Shown: in pieces, positions 13,301 to 23,108 of the stretch
Layout: every line of letters starts with the position of its first letter
Position numbering within the stretch: the first letter of the stretch is position 1
Notes under the pieces: generated by a model
Database searches by the model: none
Seen by the model: only the letters and a program-made list of their open reading frames with translations
What the model was told of the DNA's origin: nothing
Program-made: the position numbers and the translations under genes
NCBI GenBank assembly: GCA_009767595.1
Contig: VSDK01026402.1
Location: 114,237 to 178,236, forward strand
Length of the DNA: 64,000 nt
Direction: 5' to 3'
Origin: Symbiodinium kawagutii
Taxonomy: Eukaryota; Sar; Dinophyceae; Suessiales; Symbiodiniaceae

Positions 13301-13465
13301 GTCCCTATCCAAAGATCAGCAGTTTCTTCCCCTCCAAATCAACCCAATATCGCAGTTCCGCGCCGCGAACGAGGTTTTGGCCGTGATGGATTGGCCCCTT
13401 TGCTGACTGACGATGTTTCCTTTCAAGATGTTGATTTGGATCCGTTACAACCACATTTTCTTTGA
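456..13465 (+). CDS. Split protein kinase gene (TKL/Ser-Thr type), 3' portion
   Basis: Gene model joining the exons listed separately below. They give kinase landmarks in the right order: alpha-E (LRDISLALRYLH), catalytic loop HGDLKGSN (HGD in place of HRD), DFGLSR, GGSLRWMAPE, the alpha-F start ADIFSLGAL, KPFEGVDRNQIL, the C-lobe helix LVRLGDLCYSVEPSK, a final helix NRASPCDLIDVMSNLQ, then a tail ending in TGA. The spacing from DFG to APE (28 residues) is normal once exons 3 and 4 are joined. The catalytic Asp, the DFG Asp and the APE Glu are all present, so it should be active. The glycine loop and the VAIK lysine lie upstream of the window. Introns range from about 0.3 to 3.6 kb and are filled with elements of families A, B, C and E. 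Donors are GT or GC. The last three exons carry no family motif and are assigned by phase and order. Substrate unknown. Confidence 0.8.
1249..1298 (+). CDS. Kinase exon: catalytic loop HGDLKGSN
   Basis: Acceptor tctctcag, donor gtgtga. The 50 nt encode VHGDLKGSNVFLGQPR plus two bases of the next codon. HGD replaces the usual HRD, as in many TKL-like kinases. Asp is the proposed catalytic base and the Lys two residues on fits the Ser/Thr class. The last two bases (CG) are completed by the first G of the exon at 1873. Confidence 0.85.
1299..1872 (+). other. Kinase intron without recognisable content
   Basis: Intron between the catalytic-loop and DFG exons. I see no repeat element of the families listed here and no further exon. 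Confidence 0.5.
1873..1947 (+). CDS. Kinase exon: DFG motif
   Basis: Acceptor ttggcccag, donor gtgaat. It encodes a Gly/Pro-rich insert, then AKLGDFGLSRRAS, with the Mg-binding Asp of DFG at 1919-1921. It starts with one base and ends with two, matching both neighbours. The insert FVEGSGGPLPR between catalytic loop and DFG is somewhat long. Confidence 0.85.
2170..2281 (+). mobile_element. Family A MITE-like element
   Basis: Full-length form of about 112 bp: atgggtcaatatt at the left, aaccaggggtac then ttgacccacagcc at the right. Diverged left end. Confidence 0.75.
2374..2507. mobile_element. Family C MITE-like element
   Basis: gataaccaacaatagtggtt, tttcaatcattttatat, then ggttgacaagcatatttttc and ttgaaccaccaaccag: the inner (ctgg)ttggtggtttcaa versus ttgaaccaccaaccag repeat marks the family. 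Confidence 0.7.
4147..4258. repeat. Tandem duplication before kinase activation-segment exon
   Basis: The segment containing aaacgatggatatccaccat at about 4147-4185 recurs at 4221-4258, about 74 bp apart. Confidence 0.7.
4285..4378 (+). CDS. Kinase exon: activation segment and APE
   Basis: Acceptor gctcagcag, donor gtttct. It encodes FLYKTEHVMGGSLRWMAPEI followed by ATGAAHGNLTK. APE is intact and the W-M-A-P-E context is typical of TKL kinases. The first base completes the codon begun in the DFG exon, and the end is phase 0, joining directly to ADIFSLGAL. Confidence 0.85.
5440..5536. repeat. Inverted and direct ctagtagttaccctag repeats
   Basis: Two direct copies of ctagtagttaccctag and an upstream inverted copy (ctagggtaactactag) within about 100 bp. 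Confidence 0.7.
7068..7126. repeat. Short tandem repeat, unit near gatgggcctat
   Basis: Four to five imperfect copies of an 11-bp unit. Confidence 0.7.
7968..7994 (+). CDS. Kinase micro-exon: alpha-F start ADIFSLGAL
   Basis: A 27-nt exon between acceptor ctgcaag and the consensus-like donor gtgagt. It encodes exactly nine residues, ADIFSLGAL, matching the D-x-(F/W)-S-(F/L)-G motif of kinase subdomain IX. The Asp caps the catalytic loop in this fold. Phase 0 on both sides fits the exon ending at 4378. Confidence 0.75.
8970..9036. mobile_element. Hairpin element related to family D
   Basis: Perfect 16-bp inverted repeat gatttaccatataacc / ggttatatggtaaatc around cttttagcaagggatcta, a core shared with family D. 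Confidence 0.75.
9726..9850. mobile_element. Family C element
   Basis: aactggcttgtggtttcgaa to ggggttgaaaccaccaat; degenerate partial copies precede it at 9380-9440 and 9590-9700. Confidence 0.7.
10321..10384. repeat. GATA microsatellite
   Basis: About 15 copies of GATA. Confidence 0.95.
10459..10575 (+). CDS. Kinase exon: alpha-G region KPFEGVDRNQIL
   Basis: Encodes DIKPFEGVDRNQILSMMRRG, then NLPKLHWPQKDSAPWLEGL. This is the P-F-E-G and alpha-G segment (subdomain X) of a TKL-like kinase. The start is set at tctaag for phase 0; cag sites at 10447 and 10450 are alternatives. The frame meets TGA at 10588, so a GC donor at 10576 or 10585 is required. About 6-8 residues of alpha-F that should precede it were not found. 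Confidence 0.7.
11307..11377 (+). CDS. Kinase exon: C-lobe helix LCYSVEPSK
   Basis: Acceptor tccaag (or ctgag at 11315), donor gtgtcc. It encodes FTEEPVSRLVRLGDLCYSVE then PSK plus two bases. The L..L..LCYS.EPSK pattern matches the kinase helix before the conserved subdomain XI Arg. Phase 2 at the end fits the single leading base of the exon at 12555. Confidence 0.7.
11431..11500. mobile_element. Family E element, partial
   Basis: ctttggtaaactaacgtggc and actggaaaatccaccatg only; in a kinase intron. Confidence 0.55.
12555..12613 (+). CDS. Kinase exon: final C-lobe helix
   Basis: Acceptor caactag. It encodes LNRASPCDLIDVMSNLQLV, resembling the R-P/A-S..DLI..L pattern that ends a kinase domain. 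A GC donor at 12614 is inferred because it leaves one base, which the next exon (beginning TC) completes. The frame stays open to 12721, so the 3' end is the weak point. Confidence 0.6.
12763..12855 (+). mobile_element. Family A element, internally shortened
   Basis: Both ends recognisable (gggcatgggtcaat; gacctatagcc), about 20 bp missing inside. Lies in a kinase intron. Confidence 0.65.
12961..13059 (+). CDS. Kinase gene tail exon
   Basis: Acceptor ttttggag (12982 after gccag is possible). Donor gtaagt at 13060 is excellent. It encodes HSFGEPVQFAESSSLASPTL then GNWNVTQKQIAD, with no recognised domain. It ends with one base, which joins the exon at 13356 to make Ile. A C-terminal tail beyond the catalytic domain is inferred. 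Confidence 0.6.
13356..13465 (+). CDS. Kinase gene terminal exon with stop
   Basis: Acceptor atatcgcag. It encodes IPRRERGFGRDGLAPLLTDD then VSFQDVDLDPLQPHFL and TGA at 13463-13465. Composition is protein-like (acidic, amphipathic) and the entry phase matches the previous exon, so this is taken as the 3' end of the gene. Confidence 0.6.
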
Positions 13466-13616
13466 CTTCTAGTGTTTTTGGGACAAGACGGACTTACTAT
13501 TAAAGTTTTAGCAGGGGATTTATGAGCCAACAAGATACTGGTTATGGCCTGCACATTTCGATTGGGAAAGCACCACGGTTCATCGATAGGACAGCGACCG
13601 CACCGCAACCACCCAA

Positions 13617-13697
13617 CCACCACCACCGCCACCGCCACCACCACCAACAACAACAACAACAACAACTACAACTACAACTACAACTACAACAACAACT

Positions 13698-13739
<42 letters not shown>

Positions 13740-13752
13740 TCAACAACAATAA
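13617..13752. repeat. CAC/CAA trinucleotide microsatellite
   Basis: CAC-rich, then (CAA)n interrupted by CTA. Causes the Asn- and Gln-repeat frames. Confidence 0.9.
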
Positions 13753-14545
13753 CAATAGGAACAACATGGAACAACATGGAACAACGGCAACAACGACAGT
13801 GACAGTGACGCGAATTGTTTTTGAAGTGAACCTGACGACTGGGAGGTTGTTAGCTTTGACCCCCTGGCAGTTTGTATCGTTGGCAAAGGAACTTCCTTGC
13901 AAGCTCAAAAGTGTTTCCATCACATGGGTGTGCTCGGAGCGCGGGCAAACGTACAAATCTTGTGGTACTGAATTCAATCGTTCGGCCATTATTAGTCAAT
14001 CATAAACCATAGTTGGCAATAATTTGCCAACCATCAGCACTTTTGCTCTTTTTTTGCTACAAGCCCCATTCATCATTGACCATATTAATGGACACTAATT
14101 AAGAGTTGTTCTTGATTCGATGGGTTTCCCAAGGCCAAGAATGACATCATGACCAGGGAAGGTGAAGCAGCGAAAAGCTGCTGGTGTTTGCAACTGCACC
14201 AGTTCAACAATTGTTGATTTGACAATCCATGCTTTCGTGGGTGAGAAGAATTATTGTCAGGTATTTGCTGGTTGTTTTTTCTTGATGGTTGCTAGTAACC
14301 GACAAAGACTGTTATTAACATCACTTCCTGCCATTTGACCAACCAACTATGATGATCTGGATGGTTATGTCCTAGTTGTCCATCAATGAGTGACTATTGG
14401 ACCGTTCTGATCGTAGTCTAGGTGATGCTGCCTAGCTGGAAGAGGATGAGACCTGAAACACTCCGAACGAACCATGGTGAATTTACAGCCAAGTGAGTGG
14501 GCTGCAGAGTGGTCACCGTAACAGCCATTGTCATCATCTACAGTA

Positions 14546-14660
14546 TGGTGGTTTCTCAAAATAGGGAGCCCCAAAAACAGTTGGTTTATTACTATAACTG
14601 TGATTAACAAATGTTAACAACTAGATGATTTGAGGGTACCCCGTTTTTGAGAAACCGCCG
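14546..14660. mobile_element. Family B MITE-like element
   Basis: tggtggtttctcaaaatagg at the left and ttttgagaaaccgccg at the right: terminal inverted repeats of about 17 bp around a ttggtttattactata core. Confidence 0.8.
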
Positions 14661-14744
14661 TATGGGCTCCCCAGCATGAACCAACCAGCCATTGTTCTGC
14701 TTGGTGGATTAAAACATGTTTCTCACAACACTTGGGATGGTTGG

Positions 14745-14748
<4 letters not shown>

Positions 14749-14776
<28 letters not shown>
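14749..14776. repeat. TA dinucleotide tract
   Basis: Simple (TA)n of about 14 units. Confidence 0.9.
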
Positions 14777-14779
<3 letters not shown>

Positions 14780-15937
14780 AGTATTTTTTGGGATGCCCTA
14801 TAACCTATCTCCTCACCATTGTTTCGAATTCATGCGTCCATGCTGGTGACACTGCAGCTGCTGGCTGCCACGTGACCCGCTGGTTACTTGGGGTCCTATC
14901 GTCGCTGGTGTGTTTGGGAAATACGAATTGTTTCCGAAAAAGAAAGTAATTCAATCACCAGCTTTTTCACGTGCCACAACCATTGACCATGAGTTTTCTC
15001 TTCAGACCAAGCAGCAGAATCGATCAGCTGGAAAGAATGGAAACAGTTGTTGCCGGGTCTTTTGTAGTTTTGTATTTTCGACCTGTGCTGTACCCAATAG
15101 TCCAACTGACCCAATAGAAACAGAACTAAATGGTTAATAACCATGTTTTGTGCTAGACCCAATAGACCAACAGACCCAATAACAAGAACATTAAATGGTT
15201 AACGACCAACTAAATGGTTAATAACCAACAAAATGCAACTAAGATGGTGAATAAAACCAACTAAGCCCATGGTTTTCTTGGGAGCACTTGGGCCGCAGCT
15301 TGGTACCACCAAGGTGTCGCGGCAACATGGAGTTGGAGCGCAGTTGGGGAGCACAGCTGGATGGTGGAGCAGTGGAAGGAGATGATCAACGAATGGGTTG
15401 GATCCTGTGATGCTTGGGATCCAGTGATGCTTGGGATCCAGTGGTTGACTCATGGTTGATACGATCAACATTGATTTTCAGCACGGGTTGGCTAATGGTT
15501 AGATGGTTAATGCTTAACTATTGGTGAATCAACTGAATAGTAATTTATGATCAACTAATGGCTGACTAGTCAGTTAACCATTCATATTGACCATTAATGA
15601 GTTGACCATGGTTTAGCAGGAAAAACGATCCAGTAAGAACAATGATATCACTGTGGGAATGCATCATTCACTATGCTCTCTTTAGATGAGGATGATCTAG
15701 TAGCCAAATATCTAGTGTGGTATCCACTAGGCCACCACGGATAGCAAATAGCTAATGATCTCGACTAACAACCGTGCCCTATGGTGTCCAACCCAAAACA
15801 ACAATGTGCAACAAACCTGCTGGTTACCTCCTGCAATGGTAACTGCAAGCATAGGATTGGATACTATCCAGTTTAGTTTGTTCTAATAACGATTGAATAT
15901 CCTTGAAAAGGACTCCGAATCATGTTGGTGGCTCCAG

Positions 15938-15971
15938 GCCTATGGGGCTGCTTGTGGAGGCTACGGCCCAG
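15938..15971 (+). CDS. Candidate short exon, unknown protein
   Basis: Between acceptor gctccag and donor gtccca. Encodes PMGLLVEATAQ in the frame that stays open on both sides. GC-rich, helical composition. Product not recognised. Confidence 0.35.
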
Positions 15972-16121
15972 GTCCCAAAATCATTCGAGAAAAATGAGGG
16001 GTTTGTCCCTCAACCGTTGGTTGAACATACCCCCACCCCTTATTGGATTGGGAAACACTCCCAGCCGCACGCGCATTTGTGGGCATTGCTGCTGTGAGAA
16101 GCACGTTCTACTTTTGAACAA

Positions 16122-16222
16122 CAATCTGGTTGGTGGTCTGAAATAAATCTGGTTCTCCTTAGTTATGATTGGCAAATGGTTGGTTGACTTATATTTTTCA
16201 CAGGGGATGAAAACACCAACCA
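16122..16222. mobile_element. Family C element
   Basis: atctggttggtggtctgaaa to gatgaaaacaccaaccag. Confidence 0.75.
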
Positions 16223-16721
16223 GTACTTAATTGTTTCTATGTATTTGAAAAACTGTATAACTGTATGTATCTGCTATAAGACTATAGACCGTAGTGAAAT
16301 TGGTTTCCAGATGTTTCCAGGGTCTTCACAATCTTCTCTTGTTGCGTAACACGGATTCAACTGTCCACCCACCTGGACTTGCCAACCTGATCAGCCAAGG
16401 TCCATCTGTGCTAATGTGATTCGATCTGGCTGAGAGAACTTGGTACGGTGTACACAGGCCATGGCTGGGATAAGTTGCCGTCTTAGCTGCTTCAAAGGCC
16501 TTGAGTATGAAGTGGTCTTCAGCATGATGGCCCCATGTGATCGTTTCATGCGAGTGCAGCCAGTGCCAGTGCTTTTGAAATCTCCATGGCCGTGACTGGT
16601 TTTCAACTTGATGCGCGATTTCGTGCTCGCAGTTTCACCGTTGTAGGAGTAGTGTCAAGACCTACTGAAGAAAGCAGGGGAATTGCCAGACTGTGGTAGC
16701 CCCTGCTCGGCCCTTTGGCAG

Positions 16722-16904
16722 TTCTTGACGATGTCTCGTGAGCAATTACGTAAAAACAGCAAACAATGCATTCCTGTTGGTTGGATTTTAGATTGTAGTA
16801 GCTGGCGTCGGGGATGTTCAGAATCCATGTTGGCATCATGTTGGCAACCTCTCTCCTCTAGCCGCCAAACCATTGCTGAACTTCAGGGAACTTCGTCACT
16901 ATGA
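16722..16904 (+). CDS. Candidate exon, unknown protein
   Basis: Follows acceptor ctttggcag and is open for 60 codons, beginning FLTMSREQLRKNSKQC and ending in a stop. Cys-, Ser- and Trp-rich with no recognised domain. The donor is unclear, so the 3' part may be intronic. Confidence 0.25.
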   Translation, partial: FLTMSREQLRKNSKQCIPVGWILDCSSWRRGCSESMLASCWQPLSSSRQTIAELQGTSSL

Positions 16905-17490
16905 ATCACCGAAAGTAGCAACAATTGGTGTACTGTGTATGTAAAGATGTAGTAATATATATATATATATAGATGTATATGGCAGGCATCATGCATGTAT
17001 GTGATAGATGCAGTGGTATGTGTATATATTTGCATATATAACTATATATATATATATTTATGTTTTTTATATACATACAATTATGTAGGTATATTTCTAT
17101 GTGTAAACACACATATACATATCTATCTGTATTGATTTATACAGACATATGGATACTTCCCCGAAAACGAGGTATGGATCTGGCGCCGGGCCCACATTCC
17201 TTCCTTGCCTCTGTTCTCCGATACCAAAACACAGGTGATTCATAGAATTCCATAGCTATGGATTTCACAATGATCCAGCACAATGATCACACCTTCTTTC
17301 AGCCATAGTCAGTTTGTATCTTGATATTTTCATACTCATGATCACAGACGTGTTGTATGACTATCATCTGATCATACTCATACGTATTGTCGTTGGTTTT
17401 TTGTCCGTCAATAGGATATGATACAGGTGTCGAGTGCTGCAGCTTGAGTCAACGAGGTTGGCTAATTTGTTTATCCAATTTGCGCCTTAT

Positions 17491-17612
17491 GGCTATGGGT
17501 CAGTTCACCCGGCTAGTCCCCCTGGTTCCCCATCATTAACCAGCTTGTTTTCCCTATAGTTTGTTGGGTATTAACCACCATAAACTTGGTTGGTTAATAT
17601 TGACCCACAGCC
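17491..17612 (-). mobile_element. Family A element, inverted
   Basis: ggctatgggtcag to tgacccacagcc with the accaggggtac core on the other strand. Confidence 0.8.
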
Positions 17613-17687
17613 TTATTCCAGGGGCCCTGAAATGAAACTGGTCGGTCTTTGCGTCCAGCAGCATAACTTGGGAGTGGTTGAAGATAG

Positions 17688-17837
17688 GGATTGATAACCA
17701 ACAAATACCAACAATCACGGTTGAACTACTGTATAGTGGTTGGTGTTTTTAAGCATTTTTTGTTTTTTCCCAAATATTTGGATGGTTGATTGACAAGCAT
17801 ATTTTTCAGAGGGATGGTGCAGCCACCAACCAGTTAT
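17688..17837. mobile_element. Family C element
   Basis: tgataaccaacaaataccaa to cagccaccaaccag with ttgacaagcatatttttcag inside. Confidence 0.75.
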
Positions 17838-17999
17838 TTAAATCACTTACACAGATTTTGAGTCGGAAACCAACCAACGCACTGCTAGTCCGAACTCATA
17901 AATGCGAGCCGCAGCAGGGTTGGGCAGCCGTTGATGTTTTTCGCCGTTGGTTTGTTGAAATGTCTATTTCAGAATGTATGAACCACATTCTCGAACCAT

Positions 18000-18122
18000 G
18001 TTGAACCATGTTGAACCATATCGAACCATGTTGAACCATATTGAACCATATTAATTAAACTAATTAAACCATATTGAACCATGTTGCCATGTTGAAGCAT
18101 GTTGAACCATATTGAACCACAT
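18000..18122. repeat. Tandem repeat ttgaaccat(a/g)
   Basis: About ten imperfect copies of a 10-11-bp unit. Confidence 0.8.
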
Positions 18123-18331
18123 CATTCAAAAAATATTTCAAGAATGTAACCGTGGTCAATTGTGTTCAATATTTTTTTGCTGAAGCGCTATCAACCACTT
18201 GTTGGACAATGATCTAAATCTAAACATGGTTGGTAATAGCCAATGGCTAATGATCATGGTCAATAAGGGCTGATAGTCCAGGTTAATAACACCCTAACCA
18301 TGGCAACCGTGGCCCAAGCCTGCCTTCAGCC

Positions 18332-18399
18332 GCATTTTTGCGACCTCCAAAGGAGATAGCTGGCGGAAAAAAGAGGAGTCGGAGCAGCCCTGGGGCTGA
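18332..18399 (+). CDS. Candidate terminal exon, Lys/Glu-rich
   Basis: After acceptor gccttcag it encodes RIFATSKGDSWRKKEESEQP and WG, then TGA. The frame is open upstream through PWQPWPKPAF. Charged composition resembles the helical exons downstream. It could also end at a GA donor. Product unknown. Confidence 0.4.
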
Positions 18400-18859
18400 T
18401 TCATCAACGACCGTAGTATGTCCGGGGTCTATCAAGTCAAATCAAGGCAAAACAGAAAGACGTATACAAGTAATTATATATGACATTAAGAAAAAATCAT
18501 TGAACAAATAGATGTATCGTGGTTGATCTAAACGTTTTTTTCTGATTAGTCAATCAAGGAATTACGACAAAGTGATTGTTCTTGTGGGTGACGAGCTTCT
18601 GGCATGTTTTGTTCAGAGCCACGAACTATGATTCACCCCGAATTGATCAGCATTCAGCACAAACAATTATCACCCATGATTACAAATAAATACCAACCAG
18701 CCAGCATCAAGTCATGTTATCAACCAGAATCAGGCAGTATTGACAAACGGGCGGTTGGATCCTAACCAGCCATCCTCGCCCGTATTTGTATTGCTATTAA
18801 TTATATAATCAATCCTGACCGGCCATCCTCATCATAAACTATATTATCGTTAGCTGCAG

Positions 18860-18916
18860 GCGGCCAAGATTGTGGATGAGGTTTCGTCCCAAATTCAGGA
18901 GGTGCAGCCATGGGGT
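18860..18916 (+). CDS. Helical exon type X, copy 1
   Basis: Acceptor tagctgcag. Encodes AAKIVDEVSSQIQEVQPWG, homologous to AYRVVDEVASQIAEVPRHA at 24140. The two differ largely by conservative or silent changes, which supports this frame as coding. A GT donor at 18917 is inferred; the frame is open to TGA at 18956. Family not recognised; amphipathic helix. Confidence 0.6.
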
Positions 18917-20080
18917 GCAGTGGTGGGAGGGCACTGTGACCATGGCCATGCTGAATGAGATGGTTAGGTGGAGGGCTCAAGAAGCAACTACAACCAACAG
19001 TGGTCAATCATAGACAACAACTATATTGGCACCAAGTATTATGTGTGAATTGACAAAAGTAACTATAAGCAACAAAATAGTGACTGTAGCAGTCAACAAC
19101 TACATGGGAATCAATTTGTAGGTATGCCCGTTGTGGACACATTCCAGATGACAGGATAAGTAGCAGTCAAAAGAGAGGCGATGGAGCCATCACAATCAGA
19201 GTACTACAAACAATGGTGGTTTTGGACTTATTTATTTTCCCCAGTATTTGGGATGGTTGGTCATGGCTTATAAACACGAATCAGAGTTGTTGACTGTCAC
19301 CGTTGACAGGTTTGTTCCGGATACAGCAGCCAATGATAATATATGACTATAACTATAAAAAAATGTCGTAGTCAATACACTTGATCGCTCGCAAGCGCAC
19401 ACACGTTTATGGACTGCATAATGCGACGCACACCTGCTTGCTATAACGCCATGGCTGGACAGTGGCAATCCCAGCACATGACACATGGCCAGGTTGGAGA
19501 ATTTGAATCGGATTTAATTTCCACCTGGAAATTTCTCTCACCAAGCCATGCCACCAGCAGATGGCAATGATTAGCACTTAGCACTAGCCAACAGATTGAT
19601 GAATTCATCAGGCCCAGATAACCCGTAAACGATCACTAAAGAAAGATACAAGCAGCAACTAGCTCCTGTCTGATGGCTATATCACCAACAAGTGATTTAT
19701 ATTCCTGATACATTGTTTTCCTCTTCATTTACTGGTGACGGTGAATCTTATCAAGACCGGCCGGCCAAAAATTGGCTGACGCCAAGCATTTACTTAGTAG
19801 GGAAACCGATGCGGCCTTGGCAAAACCTATTCATAAGCTTTATTTGTAAGCCCCAACTGTGCCTCGAAGCATCTCCAAAGACGATTCCTATAGTGACACC
19901 AAGTGATAAACACTAGGTCCCACTCATCTAATCTCAAGCATCGAAGCTGTTGAGCACATGTCGTTGCCAATGATGGCAGTCGCCAGTGTTCAACCATGAC
20001 CGAAGCTATCCCCTTGGGATTCTGCTTGGGATTCCCCTTGGGATGAACGGCGATGCTGACCTTTTTGGGCGGCGGCGCAG

Positions 20081-20198
20081 GTCTTGGCTGCGACTCGAAC
20101 AGCCTCGAAGAAGGAAAAAGCCGCGTTGCTGGCGCAGAAACGCGACCTGGACCGCGGGGCGAGCCGAAGCCTTGGGGGTCATCCATCTCGGCGAGCTG
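20081..20198 (+). CDS. Helical exon type Y, copy 1
   Basis: Acceptor cggcggcgcag, donor gtgagg. Encodes VLAATRTASKKEKAALLAQK, RDLDRGASRSLGGH and PSRRA. The first 25 residues match the split exons at 25867 and 26891 with synonymous differences, strong evidence for this strand and frame. Lys/Arg-rich coiled-coil-like helix. The 189-residue ORF on the opposite strand (19827-20396) is taken as its shadow. Confidence 0.65.
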
Positions 20199-20653
20199 GT
20201 GAGGTGACATGAAGATTTTGTGTTTTTCTTGGGGGGATTCAGAGCAAGTGGATTCTCTGTTTTTTTTGGATTCGCTGTCAGTCACCATAGCTATTCCATA
20301 GCTTCGATCATCAATACATATACAAGCAGTCGACGTTTCCCACAAGGGGCTATCAGCAGAGGTGTGATCTAGCCCTCCCAACAGAGCCAGTTGCAAGCCC
20401 CTCTTTTGCAGGTATTTTGGTCAAAAAAGTTGGTTGCTTCAACATGTGTCTAACATGTTTTGATATGATATTGCTTCACTATACAGATGCAAGTTGCATA
20501 GATACATTCTTGCATGCATACACGCAAACCTCACAGACAGCAATATCGAAGGTGAGCTGGACAACATCTATGGTGGGTTCGTGTACCCCAGCAAAAACCC
20601 ATCACCGTAGCTGATTTATGGCTCACTTGGGGTCAACATTGATAACATTGACA

Positions 20654-20753
20654 TGGGTGTTTTTCAAAACAGGGGACCCCCAAATCATCCAGCTTAAACA
20701 TTTTGCATAATGAATCACCCATTTTTGGGTTTCCAATTTTGCGAACCTCCCCA
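20654..20753. mobile_element. Family B element, diverged
   Basis: gggtgtttttcaaaacaggg to ttgcgaacctcccc. Confidence 0.65.
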
Positions 20754-21579
20754 CATACGACAAGTGAGAGGATGGTCATACCACAAGAAACGAGGTGTGA
20801 GACAAGTATCACCATCGAAAATAATCCTTATCCAGCTGATATCAGCTCCTAGAGTCAATACCAAACATCAGGTGCAATAATATACTGTAAATGATGAAAC
20901 TCAGGATGAATCAATCTGTGTTGCACTGATGCTTGTACCCTCAGATAGTGATGAGTCGGTGATTGGTGGGTTAAGGGTTGGTGGGTGGTGGGTGTATGGG
21001 TGTTTCATGATATGATATTGTACTAGAATGGGTACGAGGAGGCTAGGATTGACAATCAGGTTTCTGAGGACCCATTGGGATAATGGTATTAAGCGAGCAC
21101 TATAAGCGGTCATGGAGATGTATTTTTGTATAGTTCGAATTCACGGAGGATTGTCAAAGCTCATCATGACTAGCCTAACTATACAATCAGCAAGTCTTGC
21201 ATGGAATGACACATTGCGTCCAATAATTACAGCTGAAGAGGTCGGACTTGACAAAACTCACCTGGAATGAGATATTGCCTGAGAGTGACATTGGAAAACC
21301 CTTTTTAGCCAACTATCATGTCATTATATAGTAATATAGATGGGATAGTCGTTTCAAAGCATAATACATTTCCCTCTTTGGACGCTCGCTTTGGAGGATG
21401 ATGCTTCTGTTGTCCCCTTGGATTTGGAGAGCATCACCCAACATTCATACACCGCAACTTGACTAAAATCATAGTTTGCCATACATTACTGTACATGTTT
21501 GTTTTGGACATCGGAACTCCCGAATCAACACTTCTTGACGAAAACAGCCCAAACCAACAAGCTCATTTGGCAGCACCAG

Positions 21580-21621
21580 GAGAGTTCTGCCAGTTATTTG
21601 GATGCTCTGGCATACCTGGAG
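21580..21621 (+). CDS. Helical exon type Z, copy 1
   Basis: Acceptor cagcaccag. Encodes ESSASYLDALAYLE, homologous to ENLPAYLEALQYLE at 29063. Homology stops at GAG followed by gcagca, so a GC donor at 21622 is inferred. The frame continues AAVCETLG if a later donor is used. Confidence 0.6.
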
Positions 21622-21696
21622 GCAGCAGTTTGCGAAACGCTTGGGGGGTCTCAACATGTGCTTGCTTGGTTGGTTGCCAGCTTGGTTGTGCTAGGT

Positions 21697-21768
21697 TGCT
21701 CGGTTGCCTGCTTGCCTGCTTGCCTGCTTGCTTGCTCGCTCGCTCGCTTGCTTGCTTGCTTGCTTGGT
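21697..21768. repeat. GCTT/GCCT microsatellite
   Basis: Imperfect tetranucleotide tract; the Cys/Leu/Ala-repeat frames over it are artefacts. Confidence 0.85.
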
Positions 21769-22285
21769 TACTACGGTAGGTTCTTTGGAGTTTCCATCAT
21801 TCTGTTCTGCTGTTGAGCTTCTACGCTAGGATGAGCTTTTGTTATTCAGTTGTGGTTGAAACTACCAGGTGTGAAATGCAGTGGGGGGCTGTATAGCACC
21901 CTTTGCGATCTTGGTTTTGGGGTCATTTGCAGAGAAAACGAATCTCGAAATAGCACCATCTAGCTTTGGCAACTAGTCAGAAATGATGAACCTCCAGGAT
22001 GGTTCATCTCACTGTATCCATATAGATTCCAGCCTTGGTAGCAAGGATTGGGTCACAGTGAGTAGGTTTGGCTACTGTACAACGTTCACCTGATTCATCA
22101 GCCATAGATGAACAGGATTTTCCACCCAACGAAACTATTTTGCCAAGGACTACCTCTTGGACTGCCCACTGAATGGGAGGTGTCCAGAAATTGGGGCTGA
22201 CCATCCGAGAAAAAGTTTGCAAACCCAACGTAATGATTGTGGGTTTGAAATGCTGAGTCTACAGCTACTTTGTGAGGGCAGGATC

Positions 22286-22395
22286 CATCCATATATATAT
22301 ATATATATTTATTTATATACATATTTCTTTTTAAATCTAAATGAATAAATATATTATATATATATGTATTTAAATATATATATATATATATATAG
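22286..22395. repeat. AT-rich tract with several TA runs
   Basis: Repeated short (TA)n blocks; a similar run lies at 22550-22571. Confidence 0.8.
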
Positions 22396-22797
22396 ATATA
22401 AAAAAGGTACATACTTATTCACTTACACATATGGGGTTGCAACCGGGGTTGTCCACAAATGGAGCGCTCAGTTTGCCGCCAAACATGAAGAGCGGGTCAC
22501 GCAAATATAGGCAAGATCAAAGCACATCAATAGATAGTAACGGATATGTAAATATATATATATATATATATCATTGTAGATACCACAGACAGGATACTCT
22601 GTTTCTCTTTGTCGTGCACTAATGTACAGAAAGAGAAGTGCAATTTTGTGCAATTTCATGCACACACACACACACTACGATATACCTAATCATGCATTCA
22701 TGTGATTTCATGCATTTGTATGTATATATTTACAGATATAGTATGTATGTTATGTATATTACGTATGTCATGCAGTATACAATGTATATTATGTATG

Positions 22798-22950
22798 TTC
22801 TCTATCTATCTACCTGCAAACCTACAAACCTACCTATCTATCTACCTATCTATCTATCTGCCTATCTACCTACCTATCTATCTATCTATCTATCTACCTA
22901 CCTACCTATCTATCTACCTATTTATCTATCTACCTATCTATCTGTATAGG
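22798..22950. repeat. CTAT/CTAC tetranucleotide microsatellite
   Basis: About 35 imperfect units of CTAT, CTAC and CTGC. Confidence 0.9.
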
Positions 22951-22978
22951 TCTTCAAACATACCTTGTTGACACCCAG

Positions 22979-23077
22979 AAATCACTGGCCCCGGCCGCTT
23001 CCAGGACCCCGAAGGAGAAAGGCAACGGCGACAAGACATGGACACCGAAGCCCGGGAGCCCACGACCCAGCGACGAC
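22979..23077 (+). CDS. Pro/Lys-rich exon, unknown protein
   Basis: Between acceptor gacacccag and donor gtgggg, 99 nt, phase 0 at both ends. Encodes KSLAPAASRTPKEKGNGDKT then WTPKPGSPRPSDD, a low-complexity linker-like segment. It lies between the first and second X-Y-Z sets. An alternative frame from gcttccag is also open. Confidence 0.5.
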
Positions 23078-23108
23078 GTGGGGTCCATAGCTGCAAAAGC
23101 TATCAGTT

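Larger units (their letters stand above)
13466..15937. other. Region without a confident gene
   Basis: Downstream of the kinase stop. It holds a CAA-type microsatellite, a family B element and a TA tract. A frame at 15297-15440 after gccgcag is open (VEQWKEMINEW) but has no clear donor, so it is not called. Confidence 0.4.

Noticed and set aside
13544..14005. 153-residue Asn/Gln-repeat ORF
   Set aside because: Generated by the CAA microsatellite; opposite-strand frames are equally open.
19827..20396. 189-residue minus-strand ORF, the longest in the window
   Set aside because: It is antisense to the type Y exon, whose + frame is supported by a paralogue with synonymous changes.
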